Assembly: GCA_003661265.1 (NCBI GenBank)
Contig: QMVU01000013.1
Location: forward strand, 1-11,074
DNA from: Thermoproteota archaeon
GTDB taxonomy: Archaea; Korarchaeota; Korarchaeia; Korarchaeales; Korarchaeaceae
Length of the DNA stretch: 11,074 bases
Reading direction: 5' to 3'
Positions 1 through 6,276 of this stretch are shown piece after piece. The translations under genes were made by a program, and so were the position numbers. The notes below the pieces were generated by a model. It had not been told where the DNA came from and searched no databases. It saw nothing but the letters and a program-made list of their open reading frames with translations. Every line of letters begins with the position of its first letter. Position 1 is the first letter of the stretch.

Positions 1-39
1 CCCCCTTATATCGTTAAGGTTGAGAGGACGAATATCTAA
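1..39 (+). CDS. C-terminal end of an unidentified upstream gene (partial)
   Basis: Reading from the first base gives PPYIVKVERTNI followed by TAA at 37-39. The residues look like an ordinary protein C-terminus. The stop sits 36 nt before the kinase start, which fits a same-strand upstream gene whose body lies outside the window. Twelve codons are too few to name a family. The other plus-strand frames also stay open for a few codons, so this is a plausible assignment only. Confidence 0.4.
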   Translation, partial: PPYIVKVERTNI

Positions 40-75
40 CTTATCTTGACTATGAGGATGTAATAATTTAAGCTG

Positions 76-1368
76 ATGGTAAGGATTTATGAATGTCTCA
101 TGACATACGACACCCTCATAGGCTTGCACAGATTTGAGCACACTCTAAAACCAAAAAATGGTTTTTTACTCCTTAGTCCCCTGAAGGTAATAAGTAAGAG
201 AGGTAAAATCGAGTGCTGGGGCTCAGAGATTGACTCTTTGGAGATAAGAGAGAAGGGAATTCCCATTTTAATAAGAGCCTTGGAGATAAGCGATCTGGAG
301 ATATGGGCTCCCTCAAAACCCACCGAAATTCCAGGGATAATTCCTAAAGAGTGGGAAGATCTCGTCAGTAGAATAAAGCCCGGAGATGTGATAATGTTAC
401 TTGGGGGCGTGGATGTCGGCAAGAGTGGATTATTTGCGTTTCTTGCAAATAAACTAGTATCAGCTGGTATGAGAGTAGGGCTCATAGATGCTGATGTCGG
501 CCAATCTGACATAGGGCCTGTTGGTACAATAGGTCTTTCCCTAATCGATGAGACCGTCGTTCATCCCTCGCTCGCGAAGCCTGACGGTCTCTTCTTCATT
601 GGGGACAATACTCCAAGGGGTCACCTCTTGCCCATGGTGATGGGAACTAGAATGCTCCTTGATATCGCGAAGTCGGAAGAGGCAGATGTTATACTGATAA
701 ACACAACAGGGTACATTCATTCAGGCCCTGCAAGAGCCCTAAAGAGGTTTAAGATCTTGGCAACCCAGCCGAGCAAGGTCGTGATATTACAGAGGGAGGA
801 CGAATCCGAACACATAGCTAAGTTAGTTCCGAGCAGCTCCGATTTAATTAAGATCCATGTTTCTAGAAATATAAGAAGGAAAAACCACTCCTTCAGGATA
901 TTTCTCCGGCAGAGCAACATAAGAAGATATTTAGAAGGAGCTGAGAGCGTAAGGATAAACATTCGTGACGCCAAATTCACGGATACGCTGTTCTTTTCTG
1001 GCTCATCTGCACAAGATCTCGTTAAAGAGTTGGAGGAACTGCTCGGCAGACCAGTACTCTACGCAGAAGAGGCCCCAGACGTAATAGTATGTCTTCTGGA
1101 ATCTTTGAGTGGGCTAAAGGAATTAAAGCTCAGAGGAAAACCTCTAAGGACAGCCACTCGAAGGGGATATGAGGGATTGTACGTGGGCTTTCTCGACGAT
1201 GTAGGGCTCTGCCATGGCGTTGGAATAATAGAGAGGTTCATGCCAGAGCAAGGTACCCTGGACATCTACACCAAATTCTCAGGCAGCTCTGAGTACATAG
1301 CGTTTGGGTACTTAAAGTTCAATAAGAATGGCATACAAATTGGGAAGAGGGGTCTGACCGAGCCTTGA
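76..1368 (+). CDS. Clp1/Grc3-family polynucleotide 5'-hydroxyl kinase
   Basis: This 430-residue protein matches archaeal Clp1-type kinases, which transfer the ATP gamma-phosphate to the 5'-hydroxyl of RNA (and DNA) in the cytoplasm. What is seen: a beta-rich N-terminal region (about 1-95), then a Walker A motif GGVDVGKS at 110-117 with catalytic Lys116 and Ser117, the family motif DADVGQSDIGP at 138-148, and TTGYIHS at 210-216, corresponding to the TTGW-type clasp region. A C-terminal domain follows. Known archaeal homologues phosphorylate RNA 5' ends and are thought to act in RNA repair or processing. A link to tRNA exon handling is tempting because intron-bearing tRNAs lie nearby, but that is inference. 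The ATG at 76 has no close SD. A GAGG about 20 nt upstream is too far, so a leaderless or weak start is likely. The stop overlaps the next start by 4 nt (TTGA), implying translational coupling. Confidence 0.9.
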   Translation: MVRIYECLMTYDTLIGLHRFEHTLKPKNGFLLLSPLKVISKRGKIECWGSEIDSLEIREKGIPILIRALEISDLEIWAPSKPTEIPGIIPKEWEDLVSRIKPGDVIMLLGGVDVGKSGLFAFLANKLVSAGMRVGLIDADVGQSDIGPVGTIGLSLIDETVVHPSLAKPDGLFFIGDNTPRGHLLPMVMGTRMLLDIAKSEEADVILINTTGYIHSGPARALKRFKILATQPSKVVILQREDESEHIAKLVPSSSDLIKIHVSRNIRRKNHSFRIFLRQSNIRRYLEGAESVRINIRDAKFTDTLFFSGSSAQDLVKELEELLGRPVLYAEEAPDVIVCLLESLSGLKELKLRGKPLRTATRRGYEGLYVGFLDDVGLCHGVGIIERFMPEQGTLDIYTKFSGSSEYIAFGYLKFNKNGIQIGKRGLTEP

Positions 1369-2744
1369 GGATAATCAAGAATTCATCGGAGATCTTATCG
1401 AATGCTACCGGTTTGGATAGAAAGGCTAGAATGATCATGTTGGATCTCTTAGAATCTGCCATCAGAGTAGTGGATGGCAAGGAAAGCGTGATTTCTTCCG
1501 TAGCGCTGAAAGATGGACGTATTTCCGTTGGTAAATTTGGGATCGCCCTGAAGGGCAGGGTATTCGTAATAGGAGCGGGTAAAGCCAGCGGTAAAATGGC
1601 TGAAGGGATAGAATCCATCCTCTTAGAGAGAATCCAGGCCGGGTACGTGAACGTGTTGAGTGGAACCGAAAATTTCTTCAATCTGCATAAGATCAGAGTG
1701 CTTCCAGCTGGGCATCCAATTCCAGATGTCAGAACCTTGGAGGGAACGCGCAAGATAGTGGAGCTTGTTAGGAAGCTGGATAAGTCTGATGTCGTTATTA
1801 CCTTAATCTCAGGTGGTGGTTCTGCTCTTATGGAGCTGCCAATGCCGGGCATAACCCTAGAGGACCTTAATCGAGCTACAAAACTCCTCTTAGAGTGTGG
1901 AGCCAGGATCCAGGAGATAAATGCAGTTAGGAAGCATATATCTCAGGTGAAGGGAGGAAGACTGGCTAGGCTTTGTCGTCCAGCAACAGTGATCTCCCTC
2001 ATAATCTCGGATGTTATAGGGGACCCCCTTGATACGATAGCTTCCGGACCTACAGCTCCAGATACAACGACATTTCAAGATGCATGGGATGTTCTAGAGA
2101 AGTACGACCTCTTAGAAAAGATGCCTGAGAGCATAGTGAAAACCATAAAGAAAGGGATTAGAGGGGAGATAGAGGATACACCAAAACCTGGAGATCCTCT
2201 ATTCGAGCATGTCCATAACTTCATAGTGGCAAATAATGAAAAAGCACTTAATGCTGCCGCTCAGCAGGCCAAGGACCTTGACCTTAACGCGTTGGTTCTA
2301 GGATCCTTCATAGAAGGAGAAGCTAGACATGTTGGACAGACTTTAGCCGGTATTGCCCAGGGAATAAAGCACCAAAATGTTCCGATTAGCCCGCCAGCTG
2401 TTGTCTTAGCGGGCGGTGAGACAACAGTTAGAGTTATGGGTCCTGGTAAAGGAGGAAGGAATCAGGAAGTAGTTCTCGGATCTGTGGAGAAGATATTTGG
2501 CGAATCTGGGCTATGTATAGCCTCTGTGGGGACTGACGGCATTGATGGAATTACTGACGCAGCTGGTGCAATCGCTGATGGGAAAACTCTCAGTAGAGCA
2601 TTAAACTTGGGCCTTAAACCCTCAACTTTCTTGAACAAAAACGACTCTTACTCGTTCTTTCTTGCCTTAAATGATCTGATCTTCACGGGGCCAACCCTTA
2701 CCAACGTAATGGACGTAATGGGGGCTGTGATCCTTGAACCTTAA
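1365..2744 (+). CDS. gckA: glycerate 2-kinase (GckA/MOFRL family)
   Basis: This 459-residue protein has the two-domain architecture of the MOFRL-type glycerate kinases, which phosphorylate D-glycerate with ATP. Archaeal members make 2-phosphoglycerate, feeding the non-phosphorylative Entner-Doudoroff branch or serine/glycerate use. Visible markers are VFVIGAGKASGKMAEG (about 66-81), AGHPIPD (115-121), ISGGGSAL (148-155), the catalytic-region segment HISQVKGGRLA (191-201), and SDVIGDPLDTIASGPT (215-230). Further on are GGETTV, GKGGRNQE and, in the MOFRL domain, SVGTDGIDGITDAAGA. The start is TTG at 1365, inside the stop of the kinase gene (TTGA overlap). The first in-frame ATG would trim about 22 residues, before the usual first helix, so TTG is favoured. 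It overlaps the next gene by 11 nt. The product (2- rather than 3-phosphoglycerate) follows the archaeal family and is not read from the residues. Confidence 0.92.
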   Translation: MRIIKNSSEILSNATGLDRKARMIMLDLLESAIRVVDGKESVISSVALKDGRISVGKFGIALKGRVFVIGAGKASGKMAEGIESILLERIQAGYVNVLSGTENFFNLHKIRVLPAGHPIPDVRTLEGTRKIVELVRKLDKSDVVITLISGGGSALMELPMPGITLEDLNRATKLLLECGARIQEINAVRKHISQVKGGRLARLCRPATVISLIISDVIGDPLDTIASGPTAPDTTTFQDAWDVLEKYDLLEKMPESIVKTIKKGIRGEIEDTPKPGDPLFEHVHNFIVANNEKALNAAAQQAKDLDLNALVLGSFIEGEARHVGQTLAGIAQGIKHQNVPISPPAVVLAGGETTVRVMGPGKGGRNQEVVLGSVEKIFGESGLCIASVGTDGIDGITDAAGAIADGKTLSRALNLGLKPSTFLNKNDSYSFFLALNDLIFTGPTLTNVMDVMGAVILEP

Positions 2745-3519
2745 GGGCAGACCTGCTTTAGTGGGAGCCCTGAGAGGAATAGGTCTAACCGAAACTCAAG
2801 CAAAGGTATATACTTTCCTCCTAGAGAAGGGAACCTCGACCGCTAAAGAGGCGGCTGCAGAAACAGGAGTTCCTGTGGAGAGGATATACAGAACGTTTGA
2901 ACAGCTTCATGAGTTGGGGCTAATCAAGTATGAGAGCTCTAGGCCAATAAGATACTCCCCAGTTCCTCCAGAAATAGCCTTGAAGGACCTATACGTCAGA
3001 AGGTCGCTGGAGTTGAAAGATCATTTTCAAAATCTGCTTAAATGTATGGGTTTTATTCCAGAACTCGTTTCGATACGTGAGTGGTTAAAGGAAGACATTC
3101 TCATCCTGAGGGAGGAAGACGTGTTTTTAGGGCTATTGAAGGACCTCCTAGAAGCCACTAACGAATTTCTAGCTATATTTTCCCAAGCTGATCGTTGGTT
3201 ATTTGGAAAAACTCTGACCTTACTCAAACATGTTGCGATTTCCAGCATTAGACTAGTTTTACCCTCGAGCGATTGGGTAGTGGATTGGTTCTTTAATTTA
3301 AGAGGTCTTGAAGTTAGAATTTCTACATCTAGGGTCTCAGGATTCCTCGTTAATAGGAAGAACGTCGCTCTGGTAGGCAGGAAAGACCACTCATCCCTCA
3401 TCCTAGTTATTCTGGGGACATCCCTTACAGACCCGCTCGTCCACTACCTAGAATCCAGGTGGCTAGCCTCAATACCGATAGAGGTAGCTCTTGGAGGTAG
3501 TAAGGATAAGCGACGGTGA
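2734..3519 (+). CDS. TrmB-family winged-helix transcriptional regulator
   Basis: Residues about 15-75 form a typical TrmB winged helix: LTETQAKVYTFLLEKGTSTAKEAAAETGVP, the recognition helix region VERIYRTFEQLHELGLI, and a wing ending at RPIRYSPVPPEIAL. A helical, possibly dimerising segment follows (about 80-115). A C-terminal region (about 120-250) with FLAIFS, IRLVLPSS and VALVGRKDHS resembles the effector half of TrmB proteins, but I see no clear sugar-binding signature. TrmB proteins repress or activate sugar and central metabolism genes in archaea, so glycerate kinase is a natural target, though this is inference. The TTG at 2734 overlaps the kinase stop by 11 nt. An in-frame GTG at 2761 lies just before the conserved GLTE segment and is a credible alternative start. 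The gene ends 6 nt before endonuclease Q. Confidence 0.85.
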   Translation: MNLKGRPALVGALRGIGLTETQAKVYTFLLEKGTSTAKEAAAETGVPVERIYRTFEQLHELGLIKYESSRPIRYSPVPPEIALKDLYVRRSLELKDHFQNLLKCMGFIPELVSIREWLKEDILILREEDVFLGLLKDLLEATNEFLAIFSQADRWLFGKTLTLLKHVAISSIRLVLPSSDWVVDWFFNLRGLEVRISTSRVSGFLVNRKNVALVGRKDHSSLILVILGTSLTDPLVHYLESRWLASIPIEVALGGSKDKRR

Positions 3520-3522
3520 GGT
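3515..3522 (+). promoter_or_regulatory. Shine-Dalgarno site for endonuclease Q
   Basis: GGTGAGGT overlaps the TGA stop of the TrmB gene (3517-3519). It leaves about 7 nt from its GGTG core to the ATG at 3526. GGTGA is the typical archaeal match to the 16S rRNA 3' end, so this site fixes the endonuclease start. Confidence 0.7.
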
Positions 3523-3525
3523 TCA

Positions 3526-4782
3526 ATGAAGATCTATGCGGACTTCCACATACATTCCCGTTATAGCAGGGCTACGAGCAGAGAAATGAGTATTCCGAAT
3601 TTGGCCTATTGGGCTGAGAAGAAAGGACTCAATCTTTTGGGAACGGGGGATTTTACTCATCCCATATGGCTTAGAGAGCTAAAAGCCTTGCTTAAACCAT
3701 CAGAATTTGAGGGATTTTACATTTACAATAGAACCTTCTTCGTTCTGACAGCAGAAGTTAACACAGTTTTCGAGAGGGGAGGAAAAGTTCACAGGATCCA
3801 CCATCTCATCTTAGCCCCAGATTTTGAGGCTGTTGACTCGTTAAATTCCATCTTAGAGAGAAGAGGCGATCTGATATCAGATGGCAGACCTTCCCTTCAC
3901 ATGACACCAGCAGAATTAGTTGATTCTGTGTTAGAAGTAGGTCAAGATTTCGAGGTAATTCCAGCCCACATATGGACCCCTTGGTTCTCTCTTTTTGGCT
4001 CTGTAAGCGGATTTAATAGCGTAGAAGAGGCGTTTGAGGATGCTTCAGTTCATATACATGCTTTAGAGACAGGATTATCCTCAGATCCGCCAATGAACTG
4101 GAGACTTAGTTGCCTTGATAGATATGCTCTTGTCAGCTCTTCTGATGCCCACTCTCCTTGGAGTTGGAGGATAGGGAGGGAATTAAACGTATTTAGCTTG
4201 GGTGAACCTAGCTTTAAGGCTCTGTTAAGAGCTATTAGGAATAAGTCCCCTTCAGAATTCCTCTTTACAATAGAAACAAATCCTGCATATGGAAAATATC
4301 ATTATGACGGTCACTCAAGATGCGGCATTAGCCTTCATCCCAGAGAGGCCATGAAGTTAGGTAATAGGTGCCCCGTGTGCGGGAAAAGACTGACGATAGG
4401 GGTGCTTCATAGGGTTGAGGAGCTTGCCGATAGGCCAGAAGGTTATAGACCCCAAGAGGCTCTGCCTTATAGAGATCTGTTGCCCTTATACGAGATAATT
4501 TCGTTCAGTCTCGGATCTGGCCAGAAATACTCTAAGAGCATGCTTAACGTATACAACGGACTGATCAATCGTTTTGGAAATGAGCTTAAAATTCTATTAG
4601 AGTCTCCCATAGATGAAATTTCGGCCTGCGCAGGGGAAGATATTGCAAATTCTATCCTTATGATAAGGGAGGGAAGGGTAAGAATTGAACCCGGATACGA
4701 TGGGGTCTATGGAAGGCCCATTTTCTCCACAAAATTAAGGGGAAGGGGGAGATTCGATGATCTTCAAGATTACTTGAGATAA
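3526..4782 (+). CDS. endoQ: endonuclease Q (PHP-domain deaminated-base endonuclease)
   Basis: This 418-residue protein is close to the roughly 420 residues of Pyrococcus endonuclease Q, which nicks DNA 5' of uracil, hypoxanthine, xanthine or abasic sites and starts repair. What is seen: a PHP metal-binding start DFHIHSRYS (Asp6, His8, His10), GTGDFTHP (39-46), a Glu in TAEVNTVF (75-82), HRIHHLI (89-95), PAHIWTPW (146-153) and SSDAHSPW (205-212) supplying Asp207 and His209. A zinc-finger-like region follows with Cys266 and Cys282-Pro-Val-Cys285 around RCGISLHP and CPVCGKRLT. It continues into the family segment VLHRVEELADRPEGYRP. These motifs separate EndoQ from histidinol phosphatase and polymerase PHP proteins. 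The C-terminal part lacks any other recognisable domain. It is last in the four-gene cluster and converges on tRNA-Pro. No motif residue appears to be missing. Confidence 0.92.
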   Translation: MKIYADFHIHSRYSRATSREMSIPNLAYWAEKKGLNLLGTGDFTHPIWLRELKALLKPSEFEGFYIYNRTFFVLTAEVNTVFERGGKVHRIHHLILAPDFEAVDSLNSILERRGDLISDGRPSLHMTPAELVDSVLEVGQDFEVIPAHIWTPWFSLFGSVSGFNSVEEAFEDASVHIHALETGLSSDPPMNWRLSCLDRYALVSSSDAHSPWSWRIGRELNVFSLGEPSFKALLRAIRNKSPSEFLFTIETNPAYGKYHYDGHSRCGISLHPREAMKLGNRCPVCGKRLTIGVLHRVEELADRPEGYRPQEALPYRDLLPLYEIISFSLGSGQKYSKSMLNVYNGLINRFGNELKILLESPIDEISACAGEDIANSILMIREGRVRIEPGYDGVYGRPIFSTKLRGRGRFDDLQDYLR

Positions 4783-4826
4783 CAACCATACCAATAATTG
4801 CCCTAATCATCTCACCATATTAAATC

Positions 4827-4831
4827 AAAAA
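4827..4831 (-). terminator. T tract downstream of tRNA-Pro
   Basis: A run of five T on the minus strand begins about 29 nt beyond the tRNA-Pro 3' end. Archaeal RNA polymerase stops at short T runs without a hairpin, so this is a plausible terminator. Confidence 0.4.
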
Positions 4832-4845
4832 GTAGCGGAGATTAA

Positions 4846-4850
4846 TTTTT
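4846..4850 (+). terminator. T tract downstream of endonuclease Q
   Basis: Five T on the plus strand lie 64 nt after the endonuclease Q stop and just before the convergent tRNA-Pro gene. It is a plausible intrinsic archaeal terminator for the four-gene transcript. There is no strong hairpin. Confidence 0.35.
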
Positions 4851-4859
4851 GGAGAGAGA

Positions 4860-4953
4860 TGGGGCCGCCGGGATTCGAACCCGGGACCTCCGGCTCTCTT
4901 AGCCTTTTTTGGCTCCCAAGGCCGGCATCCTCGCCTAGCTAGACCACGGCCCC
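4860..4953 (-). tRNA. tRNA-Pro (anticodon UGG), intron-containing
   Basis: Read on the minus strand, the acceptor stem GGGGCCG pairs with CGGCCCC. The D arm is GTCT/GGAT. The anticodon stem CCGGC pairs with GCCGG. The variable loop is AGGTC, the T arm is CCGGG-TTCGAAT-CCCGG, and discriminator base A73 lies at 4860. No CCA is encoded, as is common in archaea. The anticodon TGG is at 4916-4918. A 19-nt intron sits between positions 37 and 38. After splicing the tRNA is 75 nt including base 73. A TATA-like box lies about 42 nt upstream and a T tract lies downstream, so it appears to be its own transcription unit. Confidence 0.95.
4896..4914 (-). other. 19-nt intron of tRNA-Pro with canonical BHB splice site
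   Basis: On the minus strand the intron is AGCCAAAAAAGGCTAAGAG. Anticodon-loop bases C32-T33-T34-G35 pair with intron bases TAAG, giving a 4-bp helix with one G-U pair. The 3-nt bulges are GGA (36, 37, first intron base) and AGA (last two intron bases plus A38). The intron's GCC/GGC stem closes an A6 loop. This is the standard bulge-helix-bulge fold cut by archaeal tRNA endonuclease after the second base of each bulge. Confidence 0.9.
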
Positions 4954-4990
4954 CTCTAATTCGGCCTCTCTAATTCATTATGCAAGGAGA

Positions 4991-4997
4991 TTTAAAA
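4991..4997 (-). promoter_or_regulatory. TATA-like box of tRNA-Pro
   Basis: TTTTAAA on the minus strand is centred about 41 nt before the tRNA 5' end. With the usual archaeal TATA-to-start distance of about 26 nt, this gives a short leader of about 15 nt. No strong BRE is visible upstream. Confidence 0.5.
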
Positions 4998-4999
4998 GT

Positions 5000-5580
5000 T
5001 CAGGCTTGAGATGAGATTAATTAAGTTGCTATCTAAGTGTCCTTTTGCCGAGCAATCTGTGCCCTGTAGAACCTTCATTCATATGAGTAAAGTCCCTGCT
5101 CTCTTAATGTTTTAAAAATCCTTTCGTAGGCGATTTTATCGCTTTAAGAGTTCTCTTCACTTCTTCTGAGTCGGGGAACTTTCTGGGACTGAACACATAC
5201 ATACTCATAGCTGGTGTCGATACTAGAGCATTCTAGGGCTACCTTGCTGTCTAACTCCCTCAAAAAATCTTTACTTGCTTCTTGAACTCATATTTCCCTG
5301 TAACAGACATAATCTGCGATCTTATAGGGCCTTCCAAACTAATATCTATCCGAATCCCACTTCATTCTAAGGACTTACCTAATTCCTTTGGGAGATTAGG
5401 AGGAGTCCAACGGATTCCCAAGGTAGCGGAGTTCGTTATAGAAACCGGCTAGGATAACAAATCCATTTGTGTCATTCATAATCTCTACAGAGCTTTATCT
5501 CAATAATGATAATCGAGAACTTGATTGACTAGAAATCATCGAAGGAGATGCAGGACAGTAAAAATACAGTTCCAGATTAT
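5000..5580. other. about 580 bp between the two tRNAs without an intact gene
   Basis: No open frame of useful length, no RNA gene I can recognise and no terminal repeats are visible. One minus-strand frame from 5479 to 5075 reads as protein-like text with five internal stops, for example SKDFLRELDSKVALECSS in codons 31-48 counted from the ATG at 5365, and later IAYERIFKTLREQGLYSYE before a TGA at 5075-5077. A second minus-strand frame is about equally open (for example SEEVKRTLKAIKSPTKGF). Stop density is close to what chance gives at this base composition. A decayed gene is therefore possible, not shown. The position between two tRNA genes is a common landing place for integrated elements that later decay. 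Confidence 0.3.
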
Positions 5581-5593
5581 GAAAAATAAAAAG
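5581..5593 (-). terminator. T-rich terminator of tRNA-Met
   Basis: CTTTTTATTTTTC on the minus strand starts at the base after the discriminator position. Two T5 runs separated by one A form a typical archaeal tRNA terminator. Confidence 0.6.
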
Positions 5594-5704
5594 TGCCGGG
5601 GGCGGGACTCGAACCCGCGACCTCTGGAATCCACCCATTTCGAGCCCACAGGGCGGAGAAATGGATTATGAGTCCAGCGCTCTAACCACCTGAGCTACCC
5701 CGGC
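5594..5704 (-). tRNA. elongator tRNA-Met (anticodon CAU), intron-containing
   Basis: On the minus strand the acceptor GCCGGGG pairs with CCCCGGC. The D stem is GCTC/GAGC, the anticodon stem CTGGA pairs with TCCAG, the variable loop is AGGTC, the T arm is GCGGG-TTCGAGT-CCCGC, and the discriminator is A73 (5594). No CCA is encoded. The anticodon CAT is at 5668-5670. The anticodon stem lacks the three G-C pairs of initiators. The GCCGGGG acceptor and A73 match archaeal elongator tRNA-Met better than the CAU-reading tRNA-Ile, which usually starts GGG. A 37-nt intron interrupts the anticodon region. The spliced length is 74 nt including base 73. A strong AT-rich TATA box lies upstream and a T-rich terminator directly follows. 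Confidence 0.93.
5629..5665 (-). other. 37-nt intron of tRNA-Met, likely between positions 38 and 39
   Basis: The segment folds as CCATTTC pairing with GAAATGG, topped by GCCC-TGT-GGGC. Removing these 37 nt leaves the standard loop CTCATAA followed by stem TCCAG. Bulges AAT and ATT, each cut after the second base, flank a 4-bp helix TCAT/GTGG with two G-U ends. That gives exactly this register. Cutting at the usual 37/38 place would leave T38 instead of A38. Because TCCA recurs at both borders, sequence alone cannot exclude cuts further into the stem (39/40 to 42/43). Confidence 0.7.
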
Positions 5705-5735
5705 TTCCTGCTCTGTGTTTCAGATAGGAAACAGA

Positions 5736-5744
5736 AATATATAT
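5736..5744 (-). promoter_or_regulatory. TATA box of tRNA-Met
   Basis: An alternating ATATATAT core inside an A/T run on the minus strand is centred about 36 nt before the tRNA 5' end. The spacing predicts a start around 5714 and a leader of about 10 nt, much as for tRNA-Pro. Confidence 0.6.
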
Positions 5745-5908
5745 TTTTTATGCCGATATCCGGCTGTAACTTCCTTTTTCAAACATTGCCTAATCTATCC
5801 TAGAGCCAGCTAGTGGAATCTAATTATGAACCCCTATTTTCTTTCGCAACTAGGCGTAGAGGCTAAAGATTTTTTATATTAGGTCTGGACTAAGATAGGA
5901 ATATCCGT

Positions 5909-5948
5909 AAATAAAAAAATAGTAAATAAAAATACTAATGTAAAAATA
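5909..5948 (-). terminator. T-rich tracts behind the minus-strand coding remnant
   Basis: On the minus strand this stretch holds four separate T4-T7 runs starting about 20 nt after the stop of the broken gene at 5970. Clustered T runs are how archaeal genes commonly end, which supports the remnant having once been a transcribed gene. The rest of 5760-5900 shows nothing I can assign. Confidence 0.4.
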
Positions 5949-5969
5949 GAGGTTATTCGAGTTAGTGGG

Positions 5970-6276
5970 TCAAGGCTGGCTATTCGACCTTATCCCTAAA
6001 CCTGAAAACCCTATTTGTATCCATCTTATTAATGCCTCCTGATAATTAGTCCAGTTAGCTCCTGGATCATAAGCACTCTGAAGAGGCTTGATGTAGTTGA
6101 AGCTCAACACCTTTATAGAAATAGTAGCTGTTTCCTTCACTGGAAGTCCGAAGGTATACGTTAGAAATATCGGACATTTTAAAGAGAGGAACATCAATTT
6201 TTAGCAATGAAAAAGAGCGCGCTGGGAGGGTAACTTTTTGAGTGAAGAATGAATTCACACCCAGATGGACGAAAGA
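5970..6276 (-). pseudogene. frameshifted, 5'-truncated remnant of a beta-rich protein gene
   Basis: Two overlapping minus-strand frames read as one protein when a single base near 6129 is removed. The first (from GTG 6258) gives FFTQKVTLPARSFSLLKIDVPLF, then MSDISNVYLRTSSEGN. The second continues ATISIKVLSFNYIKPL and QSAYDPGANWTNYQEALIR to a TGA at 5970-5972. The joined text has the alternating hydrophobic pattern of beta-sandwich modules in archaeal secreted or S-layer-like proteins, but I recognise no family. No signal peptide is present. The open frame runs back only to a TAA near 6278, inside the start of the neighbouring hydrolase gene, so the N-terminal part is missing. T tracts follow the stop. 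A sequencing error could explain the shift but not the missing start. Confidence 0.45.

Noticed and set aside
87..512. A 141-codon minus-strand frame inside the Clp1-like kinase gene
   Set aside because: It is antisense to the conserved P-loop and DxDxGQ region, with Ser/Pro-rich text typical of a shadow frame.
1319..1852. A 177-codon minus-strand frame across the kinase/glycerate kinase junction
   Set aside because: It lies antisense to clearly conserved glycerate kinase motifs and has no recognisable domain.
5594..5704. CAU-anticodon tRNA as initiator Met or as tRNA-Ile2
   Set aside because: The anticodon stem lacks the three consecutive G-C pairs of initiators, and the GCCGGGG acceptor with A73 fits archaeal elongator Met better than the GGG-starting tRNA-Ile.
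4783..6264. C/D-box guide RNA in the gene-poor stretch
   Set aside because: ATGATAA-like and GATGAT-like strings near 5500-5545 do not match a C box together with a correctly spaced CTGA D box on the same strand.
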